Origin: Poa pratensis
Lineage: Eukaryota; Streptophyta; Magnoliopsida; Poales; Poaceae
Reading direction: 5' to 3'
Assembly (NCBI GenBank): GCA_947311845.1
Contig: CAMZMU010000041.1
Span: 131,137,840 to 131,201,839, forward strand
Length of the DNA stretch: 64,000 bases
Part shown: positions 12,034 through 23,751 of the stretch, piece by piece
Numbering within the stretch: the first letter of the stretch is position 1
How the letters are laid out: every line of letters begins with the position of its first letter
Notes under the pieces: generated by a model
What the model saw: only the letters and a program-made list of their open reading frames with translations
Told to the model about the DNA's origin: nothing
Databases searched by the model: none
Position numbers and translations under genes: made by a program

Positions 12034-13543
12034 TGATAACCCCCAAGAGCAGGGGATCACTGTAGCACCTCTCAATGTGGAAGTAGGTTATCGATCCGCA
12101 GTAGCAAGAATGAAAAGTTATCTATTCCCTACAACTAAAGTGTCACAAGTTTTAGTTGATTATGCACTAAACAATTTTAAAGGACAAGATGGTTGATTTA
12201 ATGGATGAAAGTTTAATGTAACAAAACAAGAATGTAAAAGTGTCCCAATCCTCTTCAATGCAAGAGGACAAGACAAAGGTTTTCTCTTATAGGAACAATG
12301 GACATGGGTTCATGGGTTCACTCAATCCTCTCTCCCATCTATGGTGATTATCATGTTATAGATAAAAAGTACACACAATTGTCATGCTTTAATGGTAAAC
12401 TTCTATGACGGCTACATGTCCTAAAATACATAGTTGAAAGAAAATAATCATTTGTGTTGCTAGGTCACCCTCGTAAGGCTAGCGTGGTTTGTTGTCACTC
12501 CCACATCATACTTCTTCCTTTTTACCTCCAGATAAATGATGTTGGGCTGTATTGTGTCACTCAATACATATGCCGTTGTCACATTGGCCATCCCGTACCT
12601 TCATACATCATACTTCATAATGGACAATATTCTAAACACTAGTGCAATGATTCATATTTTGTGTGCATGACCACATCTCTCTCATCTATCTACACTTGGT
12701 GGTGTCAATCACCTCATGACATGGATAAACAAGACATTATGCATAAATCGAACCATCATAAGAATCATAGAATATCTCCAAAGTATGACAAGTCATAAAA
12801 GATCCAACACAACGGTAAATGCATAACAAATATCATCTCATACCACAATATCCACCATAGAAATTATATAGATAGATCCATACTTATGCAAGGCACATCA
12901 TATGGACTTCAACAATGATCATACATAGAGAGATTAGATCAAGTTACCACCACAAACCCAAAGTCCAGGGGGTGGACTACTCCCCCTTCATCATGGTGAT
13001 GATGGTGGAGATGTTGGAGAAGATGGAGACCACCCCGGCAGCGCCCCGCCGGAGTTTTCCCCCTCCAATCTGCAGCTCCAGGTCTTCTGTTTCGTGGTTT
13101 TGTGTTTCTGCGGCGCTCCCTTCCGAAAGCCGTCGGGGGACTATTTTTATAGTCGTTTTTAGGTCAAGACGAAGGCACGGGGACGAAGATCGACGGCATC
13201 GGAGGCTCGAGGCCCAGTATAGGGGGTCCCACGCGGCCAAGGAATCTGGCCGCGTGGGCCCACCTCTTTGGGCCCTCGGGTTTCAATTTTTTCGCTTCCT
13301 TCGCTCGTACGCTTTGTTCCTTTCAAAAAATGATTCCCGCAAAATATTAGGTCATTTGGACGTCGTTTGGGTCCCTGAAATATCAAAATATTGAAAATAG
13401 GGTTTTCTGTCAGTACAGGGTTAATTCCTGTGAAATATTCCCAAAATCAATATAAAATAATGATATAACCCTTATATGATGCAAATATAATTAAAATATA
13501 AGTAATATAATGCAAAGTTCATATATACATTTTACATGCATTA
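12034..13543 (-). repeat. 5' LTR of the outer element
   Basis: This is the partner of 1,664-3,190. Its outer end has decayed from TG to TA (TAATGCATG read on the minus strand from 13,543). The inner end TGATAACCC begins 10 nt from the primer binding site. Confidence 0.87.
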
Positions 13544-13548
13544 GTATG

Positions 13549-15610
13549 TTCTTAGGTTCCCATTGGGAGAGGATGCTAGGGATACCGAATACCCCAGCGT
13601 GGCGGAGCAAATGCCTGCGGCTCCCGCGGATAGCGTAGGCGAAGCTCAGACTTAAAATCGGCTTGATGAGGGGCCGAGGTCGATAGCAAGCGTCCGCAGC
13701 AAGTCGCCTCCTGAATTGAAGGATCAACGATTTGATTAAAGTTAACCCACAGGCCCCAGGGTGGGCGAAGAGGTTTATCCATATGTATACGCGGTAAGCT
13801 GCTTATTCAATCGTACTAGATTGCATGAACAGATAAACCAACCGTCGGTTGAGAAGCAACGATACTGGAGAGACCTACAGTAATATCAATAATACCAGAT
13901 ATTAACCGCAGCTTGATCACATTCACATTACGGTGAAAGAAACAAAGACCAGTGGTAATAGCTTGCCTATTAGAGTGATTATCCACGCTTACTATGAGAT
14001 GGGATTAAGAGAAAGACATCAACTCGAGGGGGTTACATGTAGCTTCCAAAGAGCAGGAGTAAACACCTGAATTGAGCAAATGTTGACCTGCATTGAGCCC
14101 AGAACTATGCATTATGTCCTATTGTTCTATCCTGCCATTTGTCATAAATTATAGCGGAATCACTGCGTATCCGATTTGGCCAGTATGCCATCAGCCTAGC
14201 CTCTACTGAATGAGAGTTTGAGGTCAGCCTCATCAATAGCGACGTTGATCTATTCTCTTGTGGTTCCTCTTCCATTAGCACTTGTCTCAGTCGTTGCAAC
14301 TGAGTTCGCAGTGTGCAATGCGCAGAAATTGTGTCTTAAGAATACTATTCTTGTGAATATTCAAACGTTTCTATTTTCTGAAGCATACAGACCGCCCACT
14401 ACCATTTAGCAAGTCCAGCATTTAGTCGAATGTCCGCAATTTACAGAGAAATCGTTGATTCATTTTTCTGTTCGCATTTCTTTAAATGTATCACTTTATG
14501 CACTCAATATTGTTAACTGAAAAATCTCCACTGAGATAAGTCCTAATTGCATATTTGAACATTGTCAGCATTTTTGTGAACAATAATGCTTTAACATTGA
14601 TGCATTTTACACACACAAAAACACGTCGCCGACGCCATATAGGTCTATCGGTAACTCGCTCCCGTAATTTTTGTGAGCTCAGGATTCACTCAATGTCTCT
14701 TGCCAGAAATAAATATCATGTCTTATCTAACTTAAGATAGCACAGGAAATGATTCTTAGTCCAGAGGGTGGATTTAATTTGTTTTATTCATCCTTGGAGA
14801 TCGAGTCATAAACAAGATAGATTCGGGACCTTGCTCAAAATCTTGCAAGTTGTGTACAAATTGAAATGGTTCTGGCATTTGCCTATGTCGTACGTTGGAC
14901 TTCTTTGTTGTTTCTGTATCTAGCCTCATGAAAAGTTGAAAACTTACAGATAAGATTGTTTCTACTATATGCAGGTTCATGTATAAACTTTTACAATATC
15001 AGGTTCCCCTGGTGCAATTAGTTTTCTCATGTGAATGAACAAAAGTGCTTCCTCTCAAAATCATGTCGTTACAGCTTAACTGTTTGATATGAGGGACTAT
15101 TAAAGCGCAAGGTGCTGATGAGTCCTGGATTTGATATAAATTTTAGATTGTGCTAACGCAGTTGTGCCATCTCCACTAAGATTTCTGTAGCTACGGATCT
15201 AAGAGGGCCGGTAGACAGCTAGAATCTTTTGCACTTCTCTCCTACTACATGCTAGCTTTCCAATTCAGTAAACGTTTCCCAGCTCTGCTGTCTTTCGTCT
15301 CCATAATTTGTTTTCATGCTCCAAATGGATGTTTGATTTAACCGAAAGATATATTTGTATTTTTCCAATCAAACGAATGTACTAATTTTGTTACATACAT
15401 TTGCTTCCTGTTGGTTTTACTGAATAGTCAGTTGCATGCCAAATAAAGACATCATAATTCACAATGGTGTTGTTGTTGACCAGATGAGAAAAGACGAGGA
15501 AAATGATTTGAGATGAAAACAAAATAATTAAGCAGTAGTTTAATATGAAAGGGTAGGAGTATTTCAATCAAATCATCACTCACATTTGATTACCGGTTGA
15601 TTTTTTTCAG
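13549..15610. other. About 2 kb with no recognised gene
   Basis: Sequence right of the outer retrotransposon, continuous in the ancestral locus with base 1,658. It is AT-rich with many stops in all frames. No TE ends, RNA gene or conserved peptide was recognised. It may be intron or upstream sequence of the FAR1-related relic that follows. Confidence 0.5.
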
Positions 15611-16410
15611 AGCGGTGTTGTTAAGAGAGTAAACCTGTCTTTTGAAAGGCACACAAGTAAGACATACATGAGGGCGGTGTTTGATCAGTTCGGAAATATT
15701 TTGTATGAGTATGGTTACTAGGCCATAGAAGAGGTGGAGAAGAACAAGCTCTACACAGCGACACACTACCAGACAGAGAAACGGGAGAAGGGGAGAAGGG
15801 TGGTTTTCCGAATGAAAAATGATAGATGACTGATTGGAGTTTAATTGTGAGTGTGCCCGTACCCACACATGGGTGTCTTGAGTTGACGTGTAAGCAAGGT
15901 GTTTGACACTATTTAGTAAATGCTGATTTGCTTTGTTTTGAATTGGCCACGTTCCTAATTTCCTTTTCCACCTTTTTTCAGGTGATGGACTATCCACATA
16001 CATGAGATATTGGCTCCGCACATTTTGAACCAGTGGACAAGAGATGCACGAGACATACTTCCTGATCATCTAGTACCAGAGAAACCAACTAAAAAAAGGT
16101 CAACATACAGCATTCAACTCTATATTTGCAAGCAACGGAACTAGTAAGGCTTGGTGATTATAGCGCAGAAGTCTATGCAAAATTGCATGGTAATTTCAGA
16201 GATCGCATGGTGATGATGGCCTTTTTCAGTGAAGCAAGAGGTGGACTAGGGATTGAAGATCGGCCGACGGAACGTTTAGAAGGTGACAAAGAACAATCTG
16301 CTGACAAAAGTGTGACTTTCTATTTCGTTAAACGGTTTGAAGGCTCCGACAAAGAACTGTGGGGCAGGGAGTCCTACCAGCAGCAGGGACAGTGCCGTAT
16401 GAGGGGGTAA
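15611..16410 (+). pseudogene. FAR1-RELATED SEQUENCE (FRS)-like gene relic
   Basis: After a TTTTTTTCAG acceptor (ends 15,610) the frame reads SGVVKRVNLSFERHTSK then TYMRAVFDQFGNILYEYGY, a stop at 15,719, then AIEEVEKNKLYTATHYQTEK. A second acceptor-like site at 15,981 leads, after a frameshift, to HILNQWTRDARDILPDHL and, in a further frame, ATELVRLGDYSAEVYAKL (to 16,410). FHY3/FAR1-family proteins, which descend from Mutator transposases and act as nuclear regulators, have the same order: a FEKHAS...R.VF..F block, a SWIM zinc finger, KRWT..A+D, and a helical ELV..GD tail. The SWIM cysteines are not visible here. Stops and frameshifts make it non-functional. An old MULE transposase is the alternative. 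Confidence 0.55.
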
Positions 16411-16989
16411 GCAAGAGAACAGGATTTTGCGGTATTTGCCACAGGCCAGGACATAAGAGAACCACATGTCTGAGGCGATGAACCGAAAGTTGCTCGGAAG
16501 CAGATGTGGTATGAACCGAAAGCTGCTCCGAGTTAATGTTAGAAGGTTGTGTGAGATGAATCTAAATGTATGTCAGTGCATATGAGTTTTCTCACTTGTC
16601 AGTGTACTAAGTGTGTCCGGGTTACATGTCTATATGATTGGGGTTATTTCTGAAGGTACTGATTTTGTGCGTACCACTTCTCCTGTAGTGTTCCTGTTTC
16701 TCAGCCAGTCAGCCAGCTGCAAGCACATCTCAAAAACACATAAACAAAAAGGCAGCAACAAGAATCTGGTTCGGGGAAAACGAAACAGGACGTTATATAG
16801 CAGTAGTTGTCCATCTGTTCCGCGTGGGGCGGACGGCACAACCGCCATTTAATTGTGAAACATATGTGGGCCACAGGCCTGCTTTTACTGCGGTAAACGA
16901 ATCTGAAGAGAAGATCTTTGAACTGTACAACACGAATCTTGGGAGCATTGTAGGGACAGGATACAGGGAGTAGATGTGCTCGGGCGCCA
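16411..16989. other. No gene recognised
   Basis: AT-balanced sequence between the FRS relic and array unit B. Only short ORFs without recognisable motifs were seen. Confidence 0.4.
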
Positions 16990-17636
16990 AAGCAGATTTC
17001 CGGTTCTCTTCTTCGTCTCTCTTATTATTCCTAGGAAAATCGGTAACAATATGACTTGTGCTTGGCGAGATGGGAGGGTATGGCTCCCGGCCACTTGAGT
17101 CAGCAGAGGAGGGTATTGCACATGGCACGCTGTAGCAGTACATCGACATCCGATCTGGACTGACTTTACAACACCACATGACACGCAGTACCGAAGGTGC
17201 CGCTACAGGCGGTGGCGGCAGGGCCTACCCCATCCTTCTCCCTTTGCCGACCAAGTCCGATTCTCGTTATGTTTGACGTGTCGCCTTTGTTAGTGGCAGA
17301 CCCTGCCTTTTGGCGGCAATGGCCCAACTACACGTGGCACTTGCCGGGTTTGTCGCCATGTTAGTTTTGGGCAATTGCATTGAGAGGTGATCTTTTTCGT
17401 CAATTTGCTCCACAGGTGGCCTGATTCACCAAAAAAAAATTGAGATGGTGCAGGTGATTTTAGGAAGAACAGTTTTACGGCGAGCCTCCTGCTAAGCCAA
17501 GTACCACTACCTGCCGAAATCTGGGCCTAACCAAGGACAGCCATCCATCACTCAATGACCCCTGGCGGCACCACTACACAAGAAAGAGGAGCAACCATGG
17601 CGCTCCACACTACGTGAGTTAGAAGGCAATAGAGAT
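16990..17636. repeat. Array unit B, 3' side of peptide gene copy B
   Basis: Aligns with 31,880-32,560 (unit C) through landmarks such as GGGAGGGTAT(A/G)GCTCCCGGCCACTT, GCATCGACATCCGATC and TCACCCAATGACCCCTGGC-type sequence. It is interrupted exactly at 17,637 by the LINE, and the alignment continues from 23,453. Confidence 0.75.
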
Positions 17637-17668
17637 TTTTTTTTTTTTTTGCTAGGGGCATAATATAT

Positions 17669-20600
17669 TTAAACGGAGAAAAAGCTCTCCTCGAGAGCAA
17701 TTACACGAATATCGCTAGGAGCAGACATTGGCCATAAACCAGTGCTGTCCATCTCTCTACCGTAGCTTGCCATAGCATGGCTTACATAGTTTTGCTCCCT
17801 TCTAATCAACTTCACTTTAAAGGCTTCAGCGTCACCCATAAGATGCTTGATTTCTTGCACCAGAAAGATCTCCCTCGAACAGTGTATATCTTTGTTGGAA
17901 ATCAACGAGACAGCCTCCGCACAGTCCAGCTCCACGATACATGGCAGGTTCGACCATTGCTTCGCGAGTGCAATTCCTTCCATACATGCAGATAACTCTG
18001 CTTCCAGCGGAGATGAGCAGGTCGTCAGACGTCGGCATGCAGAAAATATGATCTCGCCGTCATGCCTTCGCAGCACCATTCCAGCTCCTGCTTCACTTGT
18101 CACCTCCACATAAGACCCATCAACATTCAACTTTGTCCATCCCTCTGGTGGCCTGGACCATCTCTTAGGCGGGGGCTTGGCTTGCGAGGTTGGCCAGCTC
18201 TTCTTCAGACAAGGAGCAAGAGCTTCAGTCACGATCGCCTTCCCCTTCACACAGTCAGCTTTGGGATTGTGCTTGATGACCAGCAGCGTCTCCATAAAGC
18301 TGCACAAGAAACGTCTCGAGGCCTCAACCTGAGGGGGCGGCTTCAGGTGTGTGACCTCGTTACGTACATGCCAGATACGCCACAGGAGCATCAGGATCCT
18401 GGTACGTACATCCTCATTCTTGTCTGCAATCAGGTGCAGTAGCCACTCCGGTCCCGTATTGACAATTGCTTGTACCTCCGGGATCTCCCAAACTTCCTTC
18501 ATCGCCGTCCAAAGTGTCACCGCCATTGGACACCTACAAAAGGTGTGGAACGTGTCCTCGCATTCCATGCCACAAAGGGTACAGATATTAGATTTCTCTA
18601 AATGTCGGCTGCATTTGTTTACCTCTGTAGCCAAAGAATTTGTAGCTAGCTTCCATGCAAAAATGCGTACCTTTTGGGGGCAGGGCACCCCCATAATGCC
18701 TTCCAGATGGCACGCTGGCCATCCGGTGCCCTGCTCGTGGCGCCAGTAGATGGCCGTTGGCGTTCTTCAAGCGCCAACCAGTACGCACTCCTCACCGTGA
18801 ACATGCCCGTCTTGGTCGGAGCCCAGGCCAACACATCATCAGCACCCCGTGGCGAGGCACGGATTTTCAGTATCTCATCAACGTCACCCTGCAGAAAATA
18901 CTGCTGTAGAAGCTGAATATTCCAAGCACCATTGCAGTCCAGGAAGCCAGAGACACGGCGAATTCTGCAATCCTTCTGTAAGCTAATCGGCCTGTACATA
19001 GCTGGGCGAGGGATCCATGGGTCTCTCCAAACTCTAACCAGCTTTCCGTTGCCAATGCGCCAGATGAGACCTTTTTTGAGAAGTTCAAGCCCATACTGGA
19101 TAGCTTGCCAAGTGGATGACGCATTCCCAGAAAAGACAGTGTCCTGCAGCTCCCCGTTCGGATAGTACTTCGCCTTGAGCACCCGTGCACACAAGCTGTT
19201 GGGATTAACCAGGAGGCGCCATGCTTGCCGAGCAAGTAATGCTTGATTAAACATTCTGTAATCCCTGAATCCCATACCGCCACAAGCTTTTGGCTTAATC
19301 AGTTGATCCCATGCCCTCCAGTGTGTCTTCCTCTTCCCCTTGGTTGATCCCCACCAATAGTTGCGGACCATTCTTGTGAGATCATCGCAGACGGACATAG
19401 GAAGCTTAAACACTCCCATTAGATATGTGGGTATCGACTGTGCCACCGCCTTAATGAGAAACTCCTTTCCTCCTTGGGATGGCCAGCCATCGCCCCACTC
19501 CATAATTCTTTTGGTCAGCTTAGCTTGCAGGTTTTGGAATTTTCCACGATGCATACGCCCTTCTGGAGTCGGAAGACCTAAGTACTTGTCTTCAAAGCCA
19601 TCTCCCTGTATTTGCAGCACAGTCCGAACTTGTTCTTGTACATTACCCGGGCATCTTGGCCCAAAAAATATAGAGCACTTTCCTCTATTAATCAGCTGTC
19701 CCGTGGCCTGAGCATAGACATCAATGATTTCATGCACCCTTTCAGCTTGTTGACGATTTGCCTTAAAAAAGAGCATTGTGTCATCCGCAAATAACAAATG
19801 CGACACCCCTGGTGCCCTCCGACAGACCTTCACCGGCTCTACCACTCGATCATTCACACCTTTCTTCAACAGTGCGGATAAACCGTCAGCCACAAAAAGG
19901 AATAGAAAAGGAGACAGGGGATCACCTTGCCGTAGCCCACGCGACGGTACAAACGAATCCAAGAGGGCTCCATTGAATTTAACAGAATACCTCACCGTGG
20001 TGACACACATCATAGTCCACTGCACCCACCGATGAGCGAAGCCCAACTTTTGCATCATCTGTTTCAAGAATCCCCAATCCACCCTATCATATGCCTTCGA
20101 GAGGTCGAGTTTATAAGCACAATAGTTCTTCACCGGGTCCTTCTCCTGCTGAATATAATGGAGACATTCAAAGGCTAATAAAGCGTTGTCAGTAATGAGC
20201 CTCCCAGGGACAAATGCGCTTTGCTCCTCCGAAATGATATCACCAAGGATCGGTCTTAATCGATTAACCAAGCACTTGGATACCACCTTATATATAACAT
20301 TACATAAACTTATGGGCCTAAAATCTGTCATTTTGCATGCATCCTGCACCTTAGGGATAAGCACAATTGTCGTATCATTGACTCCCTCTGGCATAATCCC
20401 AGAACTGAAACATTCCTTGACCGCCTTTGTTATATCCTCCTGCAGCACTGCCCAATTTTTCTGAAAAAACCTGGCTGGAAATCCATCCGGCCCTGGGGCC
20501 TTCAGCGGTCCTATCTGAAATAATGCATCAGCAATTTCTTTGTCTGAAAAATCCTCACAGAGCTTCATATTCATAGCATCATCAATTTTTGTATCAAACA

Positions 20601-21846
20601 AACTAAGGACTGGAGCACCGTTTAAAGATGGATCAGCCTCAAAAAGCTTAGTAAAGTACTCAGTTGCCATCGTTCCCATGACGCTACGCTCAGTTTGCCA
20701 ATTTCCTTCAGCATCTTGTAACCTCTTAATGCAATTCTTTCTTGCCCGCCAAACCGCTTTGCTATGGAAGAATCGCGTGTTACGATCGCCCTCCTTTAGC
20801 CAATCAATGCGAGATCTCTGCATCCATCTCATTTCTTCCCGGTAAAGAAGTTCATTCATTCTATCCGACACTCGACGAATCTCAATCCTGTCAGCATTCA
20901 TATTAAGCAACTCCTCAAGTTTGGTCCGAGACTTCTCAATTTCCCGCGACACCGAGCCAAAGCACTTTCTGCCCCAGTCCTGCAAGCGTCCCATGACCGT
21001 GTGTAGGCTATTGTGGATGTCGCCCAGGGACGCTTTTGGCCCAGTCTCAGCCCACGCATTAGCCACCCGTTCTGGTAGACTGGCCTCTCTCTCCCACATG
21101 ATTTCATACTGCTTGCAACTTGGTCTCTTCCCGCTTAACTCCTCCTTTATACAGTTCAGAACAATCGGACTATGATCTGAGCATGGTGAGACAAGGTGCG
21201 TGACGGTAGCTTCTGCAAAAATATTCCGCCACCGATTATCCGCCACAGCCCTGTCTAGCCTCACCCTCACATTGGCCGCACCTCTCCTTTTATTATCATA
21301 AGTAAAAGGCAACCCTTTGAACCCAAGATCTACTAACTCACAGACTTCCAACGTGCCACGGAAGGCCACCATCTGCGCCTCTTGCCTGTTTGTAGCCGAA
21401 AAATGTTCAAACGACCACATGCATTCATTGAAATCCCCAAAAACACACCAAGGAAGATCCAGTTGAGCTTTCATAGACTGCATCTTATTCCATATCCTAT
21501 GCCGGTTTTCAACCCGTGGCTCCCCATATACACAAGTGAGCCTCCACTTTGGATCATGTGGTGATAACTGAACCACCACATCAATCAGCCTTTCGCACAC
21601 CTCCAAAACTTCCACATCAATATGCTCACTCCAAAAAAGCGCTAGACCTCCACTTAGCCCATCACTATCAAATCCAGCAAACCCCTTTAATCCGAGCCTC
21701 CCTCTTAGCCTTCTCATCTTTTTCGCCTTTTGCCTTGTCTCACTGAGGAACACAATGTCTGCCTTACTAGCCTTGGCCAAGGCTAGCACTTCACGAACTG
21801 TCGGTTTGTTCCCCGCTCCCCGACAGTTCCAACCACAGCAACTCAT
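17669..21846 (-). pseudogene. LINE ORF2: endonuclease, reverse transcriptase, RNase H
   Basis: Starts at ATG 21,846 (MSCCGWNCRGAGNKPTV). The first ~230 codons form an APE-type endonuclease, with FLSETR, WCVFGDFNE and SDHSPI motifs. The RT follows, with FRPISLCNVIYK, SAFVPGR, AYDRVDWGFL, GLRQGDPLSPFLF and the catalytic LLFADDTMLF. A zf-RVT region precedes a plant-type RNase H with catalytic D, E, D in LNVDGSY, LEAELSA and VELDCAEA. Near 18,678-18,686 a run of C is one base short and the frame jumps, so the zf-RVT C-terminal part and RNase H lie in a second frame that ends at 17,669. Intact relatives encode one protein that nicks DNA and copies the LINE RNA at the cut. ORF shadows on the plus strand across this stretch were ignored. 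Confidence 0.9.
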
Positions 21847-23129
21847 TGCGCCTGACGGGGCGCGCCTTGCGACCCCGTCAGTTGACCAGCGGCCCCTGGG
21901 CTGGTTGCCTCCGCATCTACAATCCCCACCATAGGATGTGCATCCTCTCCTCCCCACAACTTCTTCCTACCTCCTCTCTTCACTCTGCCATGTTTCTGAA
22001 TGGACCCAAAATTGGTACCATGCACCACAATGACCTTCTCCATACCCTGTTCAGGATCAGTAGCCAACCACTTGCCCAGAACAAAAGAAACTTCATGCAT
22101 TGCTGTATATGAACTCTTCTCTGAGGGAACCCACAAGTTGAGCCCACGCAGAACAGGAACCATCTCTGAGCTGTGAAATTGGCCAATTATTTTAGCTGCA
22201 GGATGAACTGTGAACTCTGCGTGTTTGCCCGATTGACATGATATTCCTTTCATCATCTTCGCACTCTGCCTGTCCCCCGCCCACAAACACCTTCAGCTTT
22301 GCTAGCGTTTCCTTGTTGTGCTGCACATGCATGAGGCACACTTGTTCCACAGATCATTGTCCACCCGACTGTCCCCAACCTTTTCATTAAAATCGAAAAC
22401 AACTCTTTCATCCACCGCAGCTGGCACCTCCACCTGATAGATTGGAATCCTCTGTCTTGGACGAACAGGAGGCTTCTCTAGGGTACCCGAGTTGTCACCA
22501 ATGGATGAAAAGTGTAGACCTTTCCGCTGTTGGTTACTGCTCTTCGTCCAATTTTCACTATCACTACCAGATCTCCCCTTTTGTGAGTTGAAACCATAAC
22601 TGCAACTGCGAGAACTTCCGCTACCATGCCCACCATTGACATACCGATCGCCTTCCCAAAGTCCTCTGAAGTGTACAATCTCCAGTGCCTTGGGCTGTGT
22701 TTCACTCATAGAAATATTCAGACCACCAGCTGCGGTGCAAGGCGTTGATTCCAGAGCACCTAATCTGCATACACCATTGCTGATTACCTCAACTTCAGAC
22801 TGAGGCACCTCAAACTGGAACTCCTCCGCCCGCCCTTGCCGCACTTCCTGCTTCATCTCGACTTGGGAAGGCGAGATCGCCGGCCGAGCTGATCCCTCTT
22901 CTCCATCCTTCAGGACAAGATCGACCTTCTCCCCTCCAAAATCCAGGCCCAACAAGTTTCTAGCCTTCCCACGCATCACATCCAGGCACTTCCGTTGATT
23001 GCTTGATTTCCGGAGAATTCCCAAAGCACGATTTCTGAAGTTGCTCCACTCGGAAAATCCGGGCTTGCCGCACTCGATCCGCATCCCCCGAGGAGCCACG
23101 AGGCCCTCGGTGGCCGGAGCCGACGCCAT
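21843..23129 (-). pseudogene. LINE ORF1, frameshifted, no zinc knuckle seen
   Basis: The first ATG is at 23,129 (MASAPATEGLVAPRG). The frame is basic and serine-rich to a stop at about 22,302. Coding continues in another frame (KIIGQFHSSEMVPVLRG; SYTAMHEVSFVLGKWLA) to a TGA at 21,843-21,845 that overlaps the ORF2 start. Plant L1 ORF1 proteins are RNA-binding chaperones with an RRM-like domain and CCHC knuckles. I see no CCHC set here, so part of the protein may be lost or this lineage differs. Confidence 0.6.
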
Positions 23130-23634
23130 CCCACCGCTATCACGTGGCCACCACTCCACCAGAACACCCTAGGAGACGATCCCCGAGAGACACGACTGAG
23201 ATCGAAACAGAACAGAGCACGCGACTTGGTGATTTTTGGGGCTGAGGAGGAAACTAGATGAACAAGAAATTAAAAGACTAGGAGGAATGGATCAAGGGGT
23301 AGAGAGCTATGTAGGAAGTTGAATCAGAGAGGGGATCTAACTTAGAGAGAGATCGGAAGGGAAGCATCAAGAGGAGGAAGACGGCAATTCGCCATTCGCC
23401 ACATGGGACGCCAGAACTGGAAGTTGTTATTCCTTGAGAAGGTCAATATTTTGGCAATAGAGATATTTTTGTGCTCACTGAATAATAAATCCATACACTG
23501 AAAACAAAATCATACAACTAAAAGTATTTTTCAAACCAAAGAAACATAAAAACAAAGCGTATGATGTTAAAATTCGGTTTTTATTCGAAGATGCTCACGC
23601 ATTATTATGCATTGCAACAATTTGCAACAATGTC

Positions 23635-23751
23635 TCAATGCCAATGGAGGGGATGAGATCGAGGGATGGTTGCATCTATGGAGAGCAACCACGACCACAA
23701 ATTTTGTGGAAGGATTAACATTGCGAGTATAGCCACCTTATTTCTTTCCAT
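23635..23751 (-). pseudogene. MEG/ESF1-like peptide gene, copy B, core deleted
   Basis: From ATG 23,751 the signal-peptide start MERNKVAILAMLILP is nearly identical to copy C. It then jumps, at a shared TGG, into the last part of exon 2. About 312 bp are missing relative to copy C (equivalent to 33,039-33,350): the end of exon 1, the intron, and the exon 2 segment with nearly all the cysteines. The remaining 38-codon frame has no cysteine pattern. The LINE lies downstream of it (3' side). Confidence 0.8.

Larger units (their letters stand above)
1664..13543 (-). mobile_element. Athila-type Ty3/gypsy element without coding capacity, minus strand
   Basis: Long direct repeats at 1,664-3,190 and 12,034-13,543 flank an internal region of about 2.5 kb that is itself split by another element (4,747-11,072). 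A perfect 5-bp target duplication GTATG lies at 1,659-1,663 and 13,544-13,548. A primer site complementary to tRNA-Asp sits 10 nt inside the right LTR, which sets the minus orientation, and a purine-rich tract abuts the left LTR. The internal parts 3,191-4,746 and 11,073-12,033 show no gag or pol, so this is a LARD-like non-autonomous element that depends on an autonomous relative for proteins. It is older than the element nested in it. Family name not assigned. Confidence 0.88.
17637..23452 (-). mobile_element. L1-type LINE, nearly full length, minus strand
   Basis: A 5.8-kb non-LTR retrotransposon. It is flanked by a 12-bp target duplication GGCAATAGAGAT (17,625-17,636 and 23,453-23,464) and ends in a poly(A) tail seen as 15 T at 17,636-17,650. 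ORF1 and ORF2 overlap by ATGA. Unit C retains the uninterrupted target (AGGCAACAGAGAT near 32,532-32,544), which confirms both ends. ORF2 has endonuclease, reverse transcriptase, zf-RVT and RNase H regions. Each ORF carries one visible frameshift, so this copy is probably dead, though its few lesions suggest a fairly young insertion. Confidence 0.93.

Noticed and set aside
15590..16069. 159-aa minus-strand ORF
   Set aside because: It overlaps the FAR1-related relic, whose plus-strand blocks are recognisable. The minus-strand peptide has no known pattern.
17777..21746. Many plus-strand ORFs of 60-130 aa
   Set aside because: They are antisense shadows of the LINE ORF2 on the minus strand, whose domains are unmistakable.
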